From Prunella strophiata (Eukaryota; Chordata; Aves; Passeriformes; Prunellidae): a DNA stretch of 64,000 nucleotides. The stretch covers positions 71,216,330-71,280,329 of the forward strand of contig JAZBQD010000015.1 of assembly GCA_036583965.1 (NCBI GenBank), read 5' to 3'. The first letter of the stretch is position 1, and each line of letters opens with the position of its first letter. Below are positions 50,801-62,262 of this stretch, in pieces. A program made the position numbers and the translations under genes. A model generated the notes under the pieces. It had not been told where the DNA came from and did no database searches. It was given only the letters and a program-made list of their open reading frames with translations.

Positions 50801-53342
50801 ACTGGTTTGCATTCTGATACCTGCATGATGGTTTGATATTTATTCTTCTGATCCATCAGCTGGCACAACATGCTGCACAACACAAAGGCCACGTTCTGCA
50901 TCTAAACTGTTGAGGCAAACATAATTAAGTATATGCCTTGTTTGGCTTGACCCTCAACACACTAAATCCAATCCAATATAGAGACATACAACAGAAAGAT
51001 GGTTCAAAGAAGCATCTTATTGAAATAGGCAGAGCAATTATTCAGCACACAATCAGCTTGATAAATTTATATGACCTATGAGAGCCATCTCTTTAGAAAT
51101 GGAAGAATTATGGGAAATCTGGAAGGTAGTGTACTGTTCAAATAATACTATTTTTTTAATGCAAAAATATCCTGGGATTGTATGCATTAACCTAATTGGA
51201 AAGCTATGCATGTTTCCTTTGTTTTATGCCAAAACTATATTATTGTATAAGAGCAATTAGCCATTACCAAAATACATTGTTTTCACAGAATAGAATGTGA
51301 TGATACAATGACCCAATTTTCCCCTGCTCAAATCACGAACCTTTTAAAATTTCCAAACAATTAAGTTTTTTAATTCCCTGAGCACAAAAAAACTTCTCTA
51401 AGGCTTCTCTATCTCTTCCCATGAATCCATGAATCCATAATCATGCAATTATTTAAAGCAAAGAAAGATGAACCAATTTTGGGGAAATTTAAAGAAACGT
51501 GACACCAGTCTGAAATCACATGTGATGAATCTCACACCAAACATAACCTTTTGTGGAATTTAAACATTTTGGAGTTATAAAAGATATTCTCTTCACCTAA
51601 CACTATCATTATCATCAATGCTAACATGTTGTGCTCCTCAGCAATTAGTTTGTGGTGCCAGACAATGACAACTCCTGGTTTGGTTTGCAAATGTGGGTGT
51701 CACAGACATGATTTTTGAAATGTAGAGGAACTTAGGAGCCAAATTTCTACTAGTGCCATTATCTTACTTGAAGCAAACAAAGATGAAGAAGAAATGAGCT
51801 CTACAAACACCTGAGGGAAGCATTTAATGGTCTCCGCAGACACATAGGTGTAAGAGAAAGCAGAACACTGGAAAGTATTCAAAAGAGATTTTTAGATGAA
51901 AATGAAAATGTTTTGGAGAAACCAAGGCATTTTGGAAGACCAAGATTCAGAATCTAAGCAAAGAATATAGAAGCAAGTAGGAATATAAATTACAAAAACA
52001 CAGAAATATACTATAAAAACCCAGGAGTAAAAAGGGTTGTAGGAAAGGCAAAGTTCAAATAAATAGACAAGTCTCTTTGCATTCCAGCTGAATGCTGGTG
52101 GCAAACAAAATAAGAATAGGGGAAATAAGGAAGCTAAATCAGGAAAATTAGTTTGCTTTCCAAGTATAAATTTACCCTTTCTCAAGAGCTCAGGAATACT
52201 GAGGTTTCTGCATGCCCATTCCTGTCCCACAGACAGTGATCAGAAAAATGCAGCAAGAAAGCTGTGAGCTGGGCTGCAGCTGCTCTCAACATTGAGCAGC
52301 AAGGCAAATGAAGCCTCAGGCAATAGCACTGCACTGACAGAAAACTAAATGGAAAGTGTTGTATTAATTACCACAAAATAGATGTGCTGTGGGAGTTGAT
52401 GCCAGCAAGATCCTGTCATTCTCTGGTCCTAGGCTCTTAACATGTGGTTCAAAGAGCTGAGTGCATCTGCTCTGTCTCATGCTAACCACCACTAGTAAAT
52501 CTTTCTAGAGATCTTTAAAAGGGAAACTCAATTAGAAGATTCTAGGTTTAAGAGGAAAATCTCACTTAACATTTCAACAGCACAACTTCCAGCTGCAAAG
52601 AATTTCAAGAACCTTTCCCCTTCCCATGACAAGCTTCAGAAGAAAAAGCAAGAGCTAAGCTGGGCTAAAGCTTCTGCTAAAATCTGAACCATATCTCTTA
52701 ACAGAAGACTACGTACAACAGACTAATGTATCTACAAAACAAAGAAAGATATACATCTATATTTAAATGCATTTGGAAATCTTTGGTGTTGGCTCACTCA
52801 AATTCATTACTGGACATTGCACACAATTTTACCACTGACTTTAAGGCCTGGCAAATGGCCATGGCCTGGCCTGGTTGGAGCTGTCCCATTGTCTCAAGAT
52901 GCACAGAAATGCCACCAAGACACTTGGATACCAACTGGAAGAGCAGGATTCTGCTTAGTAAAAGGCAAACTCAGTAAAGAAGGAAAACAATGAAAAATAA
53001 TATAAGAAGAGAAGGGCAAAAAGTTTGTAGTTAAATTCCTACTACCTGGAATTTATTAAAACATCAGTGAAATGGTGTTAGAAAATCCATCTTAAGAATA
53101 AAAATCAAAGTAATTAGACAAAAACTGTACATGTATGAAGTATGTAAAATGTCTACCATTAGATTTTGCTGGTAACAGATCAGAATTTATCTTCTGTACA
53201 TATAAGGAAATACTCTTATATTGAGGCAATGGATTTTGCTTTACCAAATGACTTTTTGTTCCAGATACCCATGTTTTAATTGAAGATTTGTTTGGTAAGA
53301 CAGTGCTTCCCCTTGACTATTCAAATTAATCTTGAACCTAGT
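47805..53342. other. Unique DNA, no gene recognised; possible conserved non-coding patches
   Basis: No exon or named repeat is recognised. The stretch at 49430-49730 keeps several CpG dinucleotides and looks like slowly evolving non-coding sequence. T14 lies at 47964-47977, A15 at 48750-48764, and a T/G-rich patch at 50383-50417. Confidence 0.45.
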
Positions 53343-53780
53343 TGATGCCTTATGAAGGCATGACCTCGAACAGAGACTAGAAAAAGCTAAAGAATAAAGT
53401 AGGTATTTATTAAGAGGCCTCCATAGATCCACCTTGGGCAGCACAACTTAAAATGGTCACAAAAAAGGACAACAGGTCACGGGGTCTCACACTTATAAAA
53501 GTTTTGGTCTATTAGCATATTGGAGTTAATTGTCCAATTACAGCTTTAGCTCATGAAGTCACATCCTTCTTGCTTTCCTCTCTTCAGTCCACATTGTTTA
53601 TGCTCTTGGGCCTGAGATCCAGATCAGCAGTCCTTGATTCCCAGATAGAGAAAGAATTGTTTTGTCTACTTATTTTGTCTGTCTGTGAAGAGAGCTTACC
53701 ATCCCCTAATATGAAGCCTAGATTACACACTAAAGCAGAACAGAATCTGAAAAATATAAAAGCTAAAACCTGAGGCATCA
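53343..53780 (-). mobile_element. Solo LTR of an endogenous retrovirus (songbird type)
   Basis: The ends are perfect 7-bp inverted repeats, TGATGCC (53343-53349) and GGCATCA (53774-53780), with the TG...CA edges of an LTR. On the minus strand a TATA-like TTTTATAAGT at 53500-53491 is followed about 85 nt later by AATAAA (53411-53406), then about 60 nt to the edge, which is the U3-R-U5 order of an LTR. From memory the sequence matches an LTR frequently seen in songbird genomes, for example TTAATTGTCCAATTACAGCTT near 53526 and TGTTTATGCTCTTGGGCCTGAGATCC near 53596. No retroviral genes flank it, so it arose by recombination between two LTRs. A target-site duplication is not clear (TAGT against TGGT at best). 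The 70- and 67-codon frames inside are not genes. The ERV class is not assigned. Confidence 0.75.
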
Positions 53781-56700
53781 TGGTTCCATTGGGCATGTAA
53801 ACTTTTGAAATATGTTATATTTAAGACTGAGTATTGGTTTTCACAGTTTCAGTTGATGTCAGTGGTAGCTGGGGCACTCTCATCCCTTCAAAGCGGTTCA
53901 TACATAGCTCTCAGCAAAAGGTGAGAATTACTTCCAGCCTCTCTAAGTACTTGACAAAACATAAAGCTCCTGGTGATACATGAGATTAAGCCAAGTACAA
54001 CATTTAACATATCCTAATCAGCACAGGAAGACACTTGTCTAAATATAATTGCCAGACCATTTAGTCCTGCACTTAAGCCCTTTGTCCCAATGTTTTCCTG
54101 TTCTCAAATCTGCGTGTCACAGGCTGTGTGCTCTCCACATATCCCATGGTAGCACAACAGTGGGCAGCAAAATCTTCAGAGCAGATTGTTAAATGACCAA
54201 AGCAAGAGGCTTTCACAGAGGAGACTGACAGAACTCGCACCCCAAACCAATGGCTGCCAAAGAAATACCTGTAATTCATGTTGGATATGCCTATACGGAT
54301 TTTTTACAGTAGTCAGAAGGTACCATGGAGAGTTTACAGCTACTGTAGGATCTCCTTTAATGCTTATGGCTCCTGAAGAGGATACTTAACTTTTGATAAC
54401 CTTTATGTTCTCCCCTCTTTTTTGCAAGTATCACTACAGTTTACTCTGTCCAAAGAACTGCCAACCATCCTAACAGAGGTCCAAGTAAAAGAAATTAATG
54501 AGTGCATAAGAAAAACATTGGACTTTTATAGAATTACGTCAAAGATAAGTTTTTAAAAAATGAAAGACAAAAACATATGCAAGTAGTTAAGTATTTGCTG
54601 TTCTGCTTTTTGGAGTTATTTGCCCACAGCTGAAATTTAGGGCTTTAAAAAATAATGAACCTAAGAACTTCAGTATAATTTTATCCATACTTACATAATT
54701 AAATTCAAGACATATGAAGAGTAATTATATTTTTTAAATTAATTACTAATTACTATCCTCTCAGATTACAAATTGCAAGACAGCACTATCTCAGTAATCA
54801 TCTGAATACTACTAATGGTTTATTTGAAGTGCATTCACCTGCCTGCAGTAGCATAAAGTAATCTTCCATCTTCATCTATAAAAACAAATTAAACTAATAA
54901 AATAAAATAAACACAAACTCAATATTCCTATGCCTTATTGGCAGTTTACTGAGTTCAGATGATGATCTCTATTCACTTTTCCAATAACCTCACAGTTATC
55001 TCTTTATTTACTTGTATGCATTTTTCCACTCACAGATTAAATGTGCTTCAAATGTTGTGATGATTGCATGAAAGTATAGAGCATTAACACAGACACAACT
55101 GTTTTCTGACAGATCCATTTTGTTAAAAACAGATGACACCTCTCTCTGGCTAAGCTCATATCTCCAAAATACAACTAAAAACTTTGATTTCTGGTTATAT
55201 CAAAGATTATCCTCAAGCATACTAAGAAAACAACAGCTGGTGTTATAAAATTTGCATTATTTAGAAGATATTGTGATAAGCTTCCATCATTCCAGGGAAA
55301 AAGCCTTGAAGTTCTTATTTTTGTCCGCATTATAATGTCATCTTTATTTTTTATGGTTATTGCCCATTTACTTTTTTAAAACTGATCATACTTTTTGAAA
55401 AAAGTACAAAAAGTAACTTGACAAAAACTTAAAGGAATCTCATGTGGAAGCTGATATTTAAACTTTACTTTTTTTTAAGTTGCATCCATTGATTTTTCTG
55501 CAGAGAGAAAATCAACAACTCTCTCAAATTGTTGTGCTTACAAGGACAACTTAACATTAGACAGAAAAATCACCCTACTGAAATTGCTCTTCAGAAATAA
55601 CAATCCTTTGTTTCCCTGCACCAACATCAAAACAGAGACCTTTTCTTATGAATCATATTTGAATGCAGTAAATTGTTTGATGTCAATGTGGTTTCACAAT
55701 TTCATGGAAAATAAACTACAAAAAATGCAACTGAACAGGCAATGGTTCAAACCAACTTTTTGCAAGTATATGTATACCTAACCTCAGATCATTGCTGTTA
55801 AGGCAAAGGTTTCCTCAACATTTCATTTTGGAAAAAGCTGTTTACCAGAAGACTAAAACATGAGGTGATAATACTTCTATTTTAGAAATATATTTGCACT
55901 TACTGACTTTCCATTTAAAGAAAAACAATCCAAAAAGTGTAACTGCTTGAAAACCTTGCAACTGCAGACTTTTATCAATAATTGCAGAAAAAAAAAATGA
56001 CTCTGTAAACAAATCCTCATTGCTTTTTCATGATGTGCAAATGCTCAATGAGAAAGTCCTTGTCAGGATGAGCAAATTAAGTGAAAATAGTTATGCTACA
56101 AATGGATTTTCATAACAACACTTCATAAGAAATAGCAAGCACTACAGCACTACAGGAACTGAGATGCAAGATTTATTTTCAAATTATAACCGTCTTGATA
56201 TTATTCTGCTTTTGTTCTCTTATTTACATTGATGTCACTAGCACATTTACTCTGAAATTCTGTTTGCTTCACAGAGTGACTTCATTGCCACAATAGCTGA
56301 AATTTGAAATCTTAACATACTTCTCATTCTTTCAATTTTTACCTCAAACTCTCCTCTTTAGTATCAGGGTTTATTAACTTTAAAATAACATCCATCTTCA
56401 CAAAGTAACATCATGGTTTTGAGTGTCATTCAATCAAGATTTTGAATTCAATTTGTGGAAAGGAATTGATGACTAACTGTTGAAAGTTTTTAAGTAAATT
56501 ACATGAAACATGAAATACTTAATCCACCTTCTTGGTACAAATATAAGATGCAAACATCTGTTAAATAACAAAAAGGCACCCTAGTTCCATCTACTGATCA
56601 AGCAGTATTCAAACAAAATTCATCACTCTTTGCCTCAAAAAAGACTAGTTAGCTATTTGATAGTATTGCAAATAATTTTGAAGATGAACTAACTTAGACT

Positions 56701-57249
56701 TTTCAGTTAATTACCATAAATTACAATGTTTTCAGCTGTAATACTGTAGTAGTTAAAGTTTTGTCAGCTTTTAGTCTCTGTCACGCCAAAACACATTAGA
56801 AAAATAAAATATTTCAAAAGGGAAAGAGAAAATTCCACATATTTTAAATATAGTGGACTACTATAAGCATATTAAAATGGTATTGCAGGTTTTCACTGTG
56901 CTACAACAGAATGTATTACTGAGTTCTGCATTGCAAGAGACTGTAAAGGAAAACACATCATAAAGTACTGCATATTAAGAAGCTTTTAATAATGTTCCAT
57001 ATTTAAGTTTTTATATCAAATATTTTAATCATACTGTAAGATCAGAAGGTCAAGATAACTTTTCCAGTTAAAAAACACCATAAGCGGTAGTCAGAGCTGT
57101 ATGGATTTAGGGCATGATTCAAAGTGACACTTTACTGGACAGCAACACATTTATCTGTCTCTTGTTTGTCACTTAAATCAAAAATGAAAGATTTACTATG
57201 ACAGAAAACAAAGCCTTAGTGTTGCCTTAAGTGTTTACAGACAGAAAGT
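53781..57249. other. Unique AT-rich DNA, no gene recognised
   Basis: No exon, RNA gene or repeat is recognised. The overlapping frames at 54073-54389 lie on opposite strands and have no domain. Confidence 0.5.
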
Positions 57250-57386
57250 GAACAGGTTGGATTAGAGCATGGTACTGACAATGCCATAGTTGTGGGTTTG
57301 ATGCTTGTAAAGACCATTCAGCTGGGAGCTGGACTCGATCCTTGTGGGTCCCTTCCAGCTCAGGATGTTCTGTGATTCTGTGAATC
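57250..57386 (+). repeat. tRNA-derived SINE with CR1-like tail (TguSINE1-like)
   Basis: The 5' part is a decayed tRNA(Ile)-like sequence. It has CAGGTTGGATTAGAGCATGG near 57253-57272 (box A and D-arm region), ACTGACAATGCCA in the anticodon-arm region near 57274-57286, and GTGGGTTTGATGC (57292-57304) as box B, where tRNAs have GGTTCGANNCC. The 3' part is a CR1 tail: GCTGGACTCGATCC near 57329, GTGGGTCCCTTCCAGCTC near 57344-57361, then TTCTGTGATTCTGTGAATC (57368-57386). This tRNA-plus-CR1 structure is known from the zebra finch TguSINE1 family and lets the element use CR1 reverse transcriptase. The first bases of the tRNA part are lost or degraded. It supports a songbird source. It is not a functional tRNA gene, because the stems are broken and the acceptor end is missing. 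Confidence 0.8.
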
Positions 57387-60300
57387 TCCTCACACAGCCT
57401 GAACAAGCAGCTTGTGCAGCTCTGTAAATAGGCTCAGGAAGAGGTTTGTCCTCATCACCAATGGCATCATTAAAACCTGAGACCTGGACAAAGCAAGGAC
57501 AGCCATGCCCAATGTGGACAGCGACCTTTTCCTGCATTCCTCACCCACCATGGGAGTGAAGTTTTGAGGAATAAAAGTAGTACAGGTAGCTCTGTGTTCT
57601 GATTAAGCTATTTGAAGGATCTGGACATCTGAGACTCTGCTGAGGGAAACCTGGGGTTGAGCAGATAAGAAAACCTGGTCTGACTGTGTGGGTATGGGAT
57701 GTACAGCAAAGAAGGGACCTCAGCCCCAGTCAGATGGTGTGAGAGTGACTGACAGCATCATTCCTGGATGATCAGACAGGGAAGTTTCCTTAACATGATG
57801 GAGGACAGTGAGCAAACAGCAGTTCCTCAGTTGGGGAATGTTAGAGCAAAGCCTCTCTAGGATGGAGAAGTTTCCATATCCCTTCTATACCACAATAACA
57901 CATGGATAGCCCTGAGCTGCTGAAAATACAGGGAACATAGGGGACACAAGGAGTGAAAGATTACTCCTCTGGTGGCAGAGAAATTGCTTCATTCGTTGGT
58001 TAGGATGCCAAAGCTTACTGAGATGTGGGATTCCCAATTTGTTACAGTTCCACTGAATCCTGAGGATCCTGAGTAATTTGAGGACTTCACTGTAGCTCAG
58101 TAGGATTCAGCATAGCTGCATGTGATCATGTAAATCCCTACAAACAGCAGCTGTCTTCAACCTCGGTATTGAGATCAGCTTCAATTTCAATAGGCCAAAG
58201 GACAAGGAACTGTTCAATCAAAGAGTATCAAAGAGTAGTAGATCCAGACCGATGACACTTCAGGGGGGTTTATCACTAGGAAAGGCTAATTAATACCTTG
58301 ACTCCCTCCACCTAGATTTATTTCAGGAGATAGAAAGCTAATTCTCCTTTGTAAGTCACAAGAACACTGTCAATAGCAAGAAAAAGGCTCTGAACCCACT
58401 GAGACATTGGTAGCCAATGCTGCTGCATAGACTTCAGAGAAGGCTGAGACTTCTCATAATATCTTGTAGTATTTGTAACCACATCTCGTATTTGGATTTG
58501 GCCTGCTGACACACACCCAGCTTGTTTCAGAAAATAGCAGGAGACATCAGTTAAAAGAACTTGATCCTTCCAGAAGGGGCAGATGCCCATGTGAAAATCC
58601 TGTGTGAGCAAATGGGTTCTCCTCATTTCTTGGATATGCACTGGACTGAGGCTTTCAGCTGCTCTAGCATTTTCTTAATGCAAACTGCAGGACTTTTTTT
58701 TTTTTTTTCCAAATAGTTTTTATCAGCATAATCACTTACTATTAAAGCAGTTTTCAGAAAAGATACTCCCTAAAGCATATAGATATAATAGATGGTGTAA
58801 CAACTTTGTAATAAGGAAAACACTTTAAGAGATACACATTTCTTCTCTATCACTTTTCAATAAACACTTTGAAAGCAGCTACCATAGAAAGTTCTTGCTC
58901 TTCAGGGAAGATTTAATGTTTCTCAATTCAGCTGGCCTTTCTGCATTGCCCATTCCTCTCTTGGCCCTGGCTGAAAAAGCATATTGATTTTTATTCGATC
59001 TTAGGGCTCTGTCTGTACCAATGTGGCATGACAGAAGTACAGGCTGAACACTGGAGAGTTACAGAGCGGCTGGATAACACCACCTAATTGTCAGTAACTA
59101 CAGTTCTCCCCAGCAACTTTTCCTATTTTAAGGTAATTCTAGTGGCATTAATTACTTTATTAACATATTGAACAAAAGTAGTATGCTGCATAAGGTGATG
59201 CAGAGGAAAGTCTTTCAGTCTCATTGTCACTAATCTTTCAATTAGGGGGGAAAAAAATCCCAACCAAATAATTCATTTTACTGTGTAGAAAACAGTATCG
59301 AGCAGTATTTTTGTGTACCCATTCTGAACTGCTGTTTTTATTTGGCATGACTGATCCGATTTTGTGATTGCTTTTGGGATTCAGTGATCAGATGCAGAAA
59401 TCAACAATGCTTTTTACTGCATTGTTTCCGCACTAACAAACTTTGACTCTGTTTACTTAACTAATAGACAAAGCATTTGATTGCCATGGTAGAGGTAGTG
59501 TATTTTTTCATGCATTGCTCACTATGCATTTTCATGGGAATGATAAAGAAAGTATTTTGTCTTGAGTTTGTTCATATTTAGAAATTGTGTCAAATTGTTG
59601 TCTCATATTTTAGAAAAATCAGAAAAAGCAAATAATCTAGCCAGATTCCACGCATGATGTCAGCAGCCCGTTTTTCAAGTGCAGGTTTTGTGATGCTTAA
59701 GCTGATCACTCCAAAACCAGAAGATCAAGATAGCAACTGTACTTAAAATTGATGCTTATGTCAGGTAAAAATAAGTTTGGGATTGTCATGACAGCAAATT
59801 ATATCAGCAAGAACTGTTGATGAGTCAAACCAACACAAAACCTTTTCATTCTATTTCACATGCCATAGGATAAAGTTATTAAAGGCCTAAGTAAAATAGT
59901 TCTTCTCTCAGATCATCTCATTTGTACCCATGAACAAATATAGAAATAAAAACAAGTAGTAAGAACATGCAGGCTTACTAACAGCAGCCATGACAGATCT
60001 AATAACTTCATAAAAATCAAGTTTCATTTATGTATAGAGAAGTATTCTCAGAGAATTAAGACACATGCACAAAGGTAAAAAAAAAAAAAAAACATTATAA
60101 GGCAAGTAAAACAGTAATATACAAAAGTCATAACACCTATGCTGGATTGGAGACCATTTATGTTCCAGACAAATTTAAGTCTGGAACTTTTCTGTCACAA
60201 AAGATAGAAATAATCAAAAGAGTTTCTCTCCTGTTTTGTACGAAACAAAAAGTTTCACACAAAAAAAGACCAGGATGTAGTACGAAACACGAAGTTTTAC

Positions 60301-62210
60301 ACTTCAATACAAACAATAAGTTTAGCTGTGAAATAGCATGTCTAAACAATGACAGAAGGATCCAAATGCAGTTAAAAGCAGTAACTGTGAGACATCAAAT
60401 CTAGTAAGAGCTAATAAAAAGATAAGACCAAAGAAACAAAACCACGATCATGAATCTGACAGACAACCACTGCAGGTGCTTTGTCTTATAGTTGTAAGCA
60501 GTAAATAAGCACTACGTGGCATAAGTGAGCATCTGCCTTTTCCATGTCTCCAACAGTTGTGAAAGCATACAGGTACTGCCACCCTCAGGAGCAGCAATTT
60601 AAAAAACACATTCTTCCAGCTGCAGACACAGACATGCACTTGCTGGCTTCATTTTAATCACAGCATTGCCACCAATTTCTTTTGTGGTCTTGAACAAATT
60701 AGCTCCTTTGCTACAATTTTTTGCAGTTGTAAAGAGTGAAGATAATATGAGCCAATCCTAAAAAAAAAGAGTTTCCAGATTTATTATTCAGTAGCAGTTC
60801 AAAAATAAATACTACTGTATAAACATTGCATTTTACTTCAGGGCTGAATGCAAACAAATAACTAGCATTCCAACTGCTGTCTTCTACATCTACTTTTATT
60901 TCTTTTAAATACATGCAAACAAATACCCTAAAGTTAATAGGCTTAACACATACTTACTGAAGGGAAACCTAGAAATCTCAGTTCAGTAGCATTTAGCTTA
61001 GTCTATTCCCAGAGTATTAGTACCAGGAGGTTATTCTTATATTTTCATTATATCAATACATTATGATATTTTTACTGACATATAAAAGAAATTATGCTAT
61101 TGTAAGGACAAAAACTTGGTTTTCAACATTCCCCCAAAAGGCAAATAGATGAAGTTCTGCTACTCCAAGACTTCATACCAGACCCAGTATCAACCCCCTT
61201 GGACTAACCTTAAGCCATAGGTAATTATACAAAGTCTTGGTGGAAAAATCAAGATGTTCCTAATTGTGGATCCTGACAAAAAGCATCTATAACAGCAACA
61301 CAAATTAAAGAGGAAGCTTTCCAGTCTCTACTGGTACAGGATCTTGGTGCTGCTGAGAGATTTTCCAAAGAGAAAGGGCAGTCCCCCAGTTCATGAACCT
61401 CGCTCATAAGTTTGTGCTGAATAGAAGGATTCCAAGGTCTTGCCCTCCAGTGAAGTTTATAAATAGACTATGCCAGAAACTAACAGCAGTGTAAAATTAA
61501 AGAACTGTATTCTACCACTATTAGTCAGAGAGTAAAGTTGAGTGAATCTATCCTTTGCTTAGCAGATTTCCTAAACTGGGGGAGAGAGAAAATTCAGCAG
61601 CACTGAAGCAGTCTTTATAAAAGCCTATGAAATACATTGGTGTGTCACAGCACGTGCCTTGAGACAACCACAATACACAGAGTATCACCATACAATATCC
61701 AAAAGCATCAGTCCATACAGAGCAACACCACTCCAGAAGACTTCAAGCATCTGCTCTTGATTGCTCTTCAGTCCAACCTTTTAGACCCCTCATCTTACAT
61801 GCGTTACATCTGTGTGCCCTCTGCACCCTGTGGTGATTGCTCAGCACACCATGTCTCATTGCCTTCAGTGCTGCTCACCTGTCCTGCACAGCTGGAGCCC
61901 CCTGGGGATAAGGCTCATCCACATTCCCAGTTACCACAAACTGTGTGTCTACATTGGTGCTGTGTTCCATCATGATAAGACAGCAAGCTCCAGAAATCTT
62001 CAGCACCCGGTCATTTCAGTGCCTCCAAAGATTTTGAGGAATTCTTAGGCAGACCCTTGACTGAGACAGCTGAAGCTAAAACTGAGCGTTCTTATACCAA
62101 AACATAGACTGAACAGATCTCAGTAGGCCTATGGCCTAGACAAAGCTGGAAAGGAATGTGCTCATTTGTACCAGCAGCTGAACAGCAAATAAACACATTC
62201 TGATCGATAA
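57387..62210. other. Unique DNA, no gene supported
   Basis: A GC-richer part (57400-58680) follows the SINE and contains a 107-codon minus frame at 58318-58641, treated as a finding. A perfect 10-bp tandem duplication ATCAAAGAGT lies at 58217-58236. The stretch at 59330-59720 resembles conserved non-coding DNA. Homopolymers are T15 at 58694-58708 and A16 at 60077-60092. The plus frame at 61637-61975 (112 codons) has no recognised domain. Confidence 0.45.
60238..60302. repeat. 23-bp direct repeat with CpG core
   Basis: Two units, at 60238-60260 and 60280-60302, match at 20 of 23 positions. Both begin GTACGAAACA and end ACAC. They are offset by 42 bp. The first unit has a small inverted repeat, GAAAC...GTTTC. 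The shared CGAAAC is notable in CpG-poor DNA. Confidence 0.8.
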
Positions 62211-62262
62211 GGTTGGAGGTGGGGGGCTGTTTATTTGGGGAGGGGAGGAGGGATGGGGGGGG
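62211..62262 (+). repeat. G-rich tract with G-quadruplex motif
   Basis: At 62237-62262 the plus strand reads GGGG-A-GGGG-AGGA-GGG-AT-G8. This meets the pattern of four runs of three or more G with loops of one to four bases. A further G-rich piece (GGAGGTGGGGGG) lies just upstream at 62215-62226. Confidence 0.9.

Noticed and set aside
53481..53510. Plus-strand TATA box (TTATAAAAG) as a host promoter
   Set aside because: It lies inside an LTR whose other signals run on the minus strand; there is no CpG island or downstream exon.
57250..57330. Functional tRNA(Ile) gene
   Set aside because: The acceptor stem is absent, box B is mutated and the sequence runs straight into a CR1 tail, so it is a SINE head.
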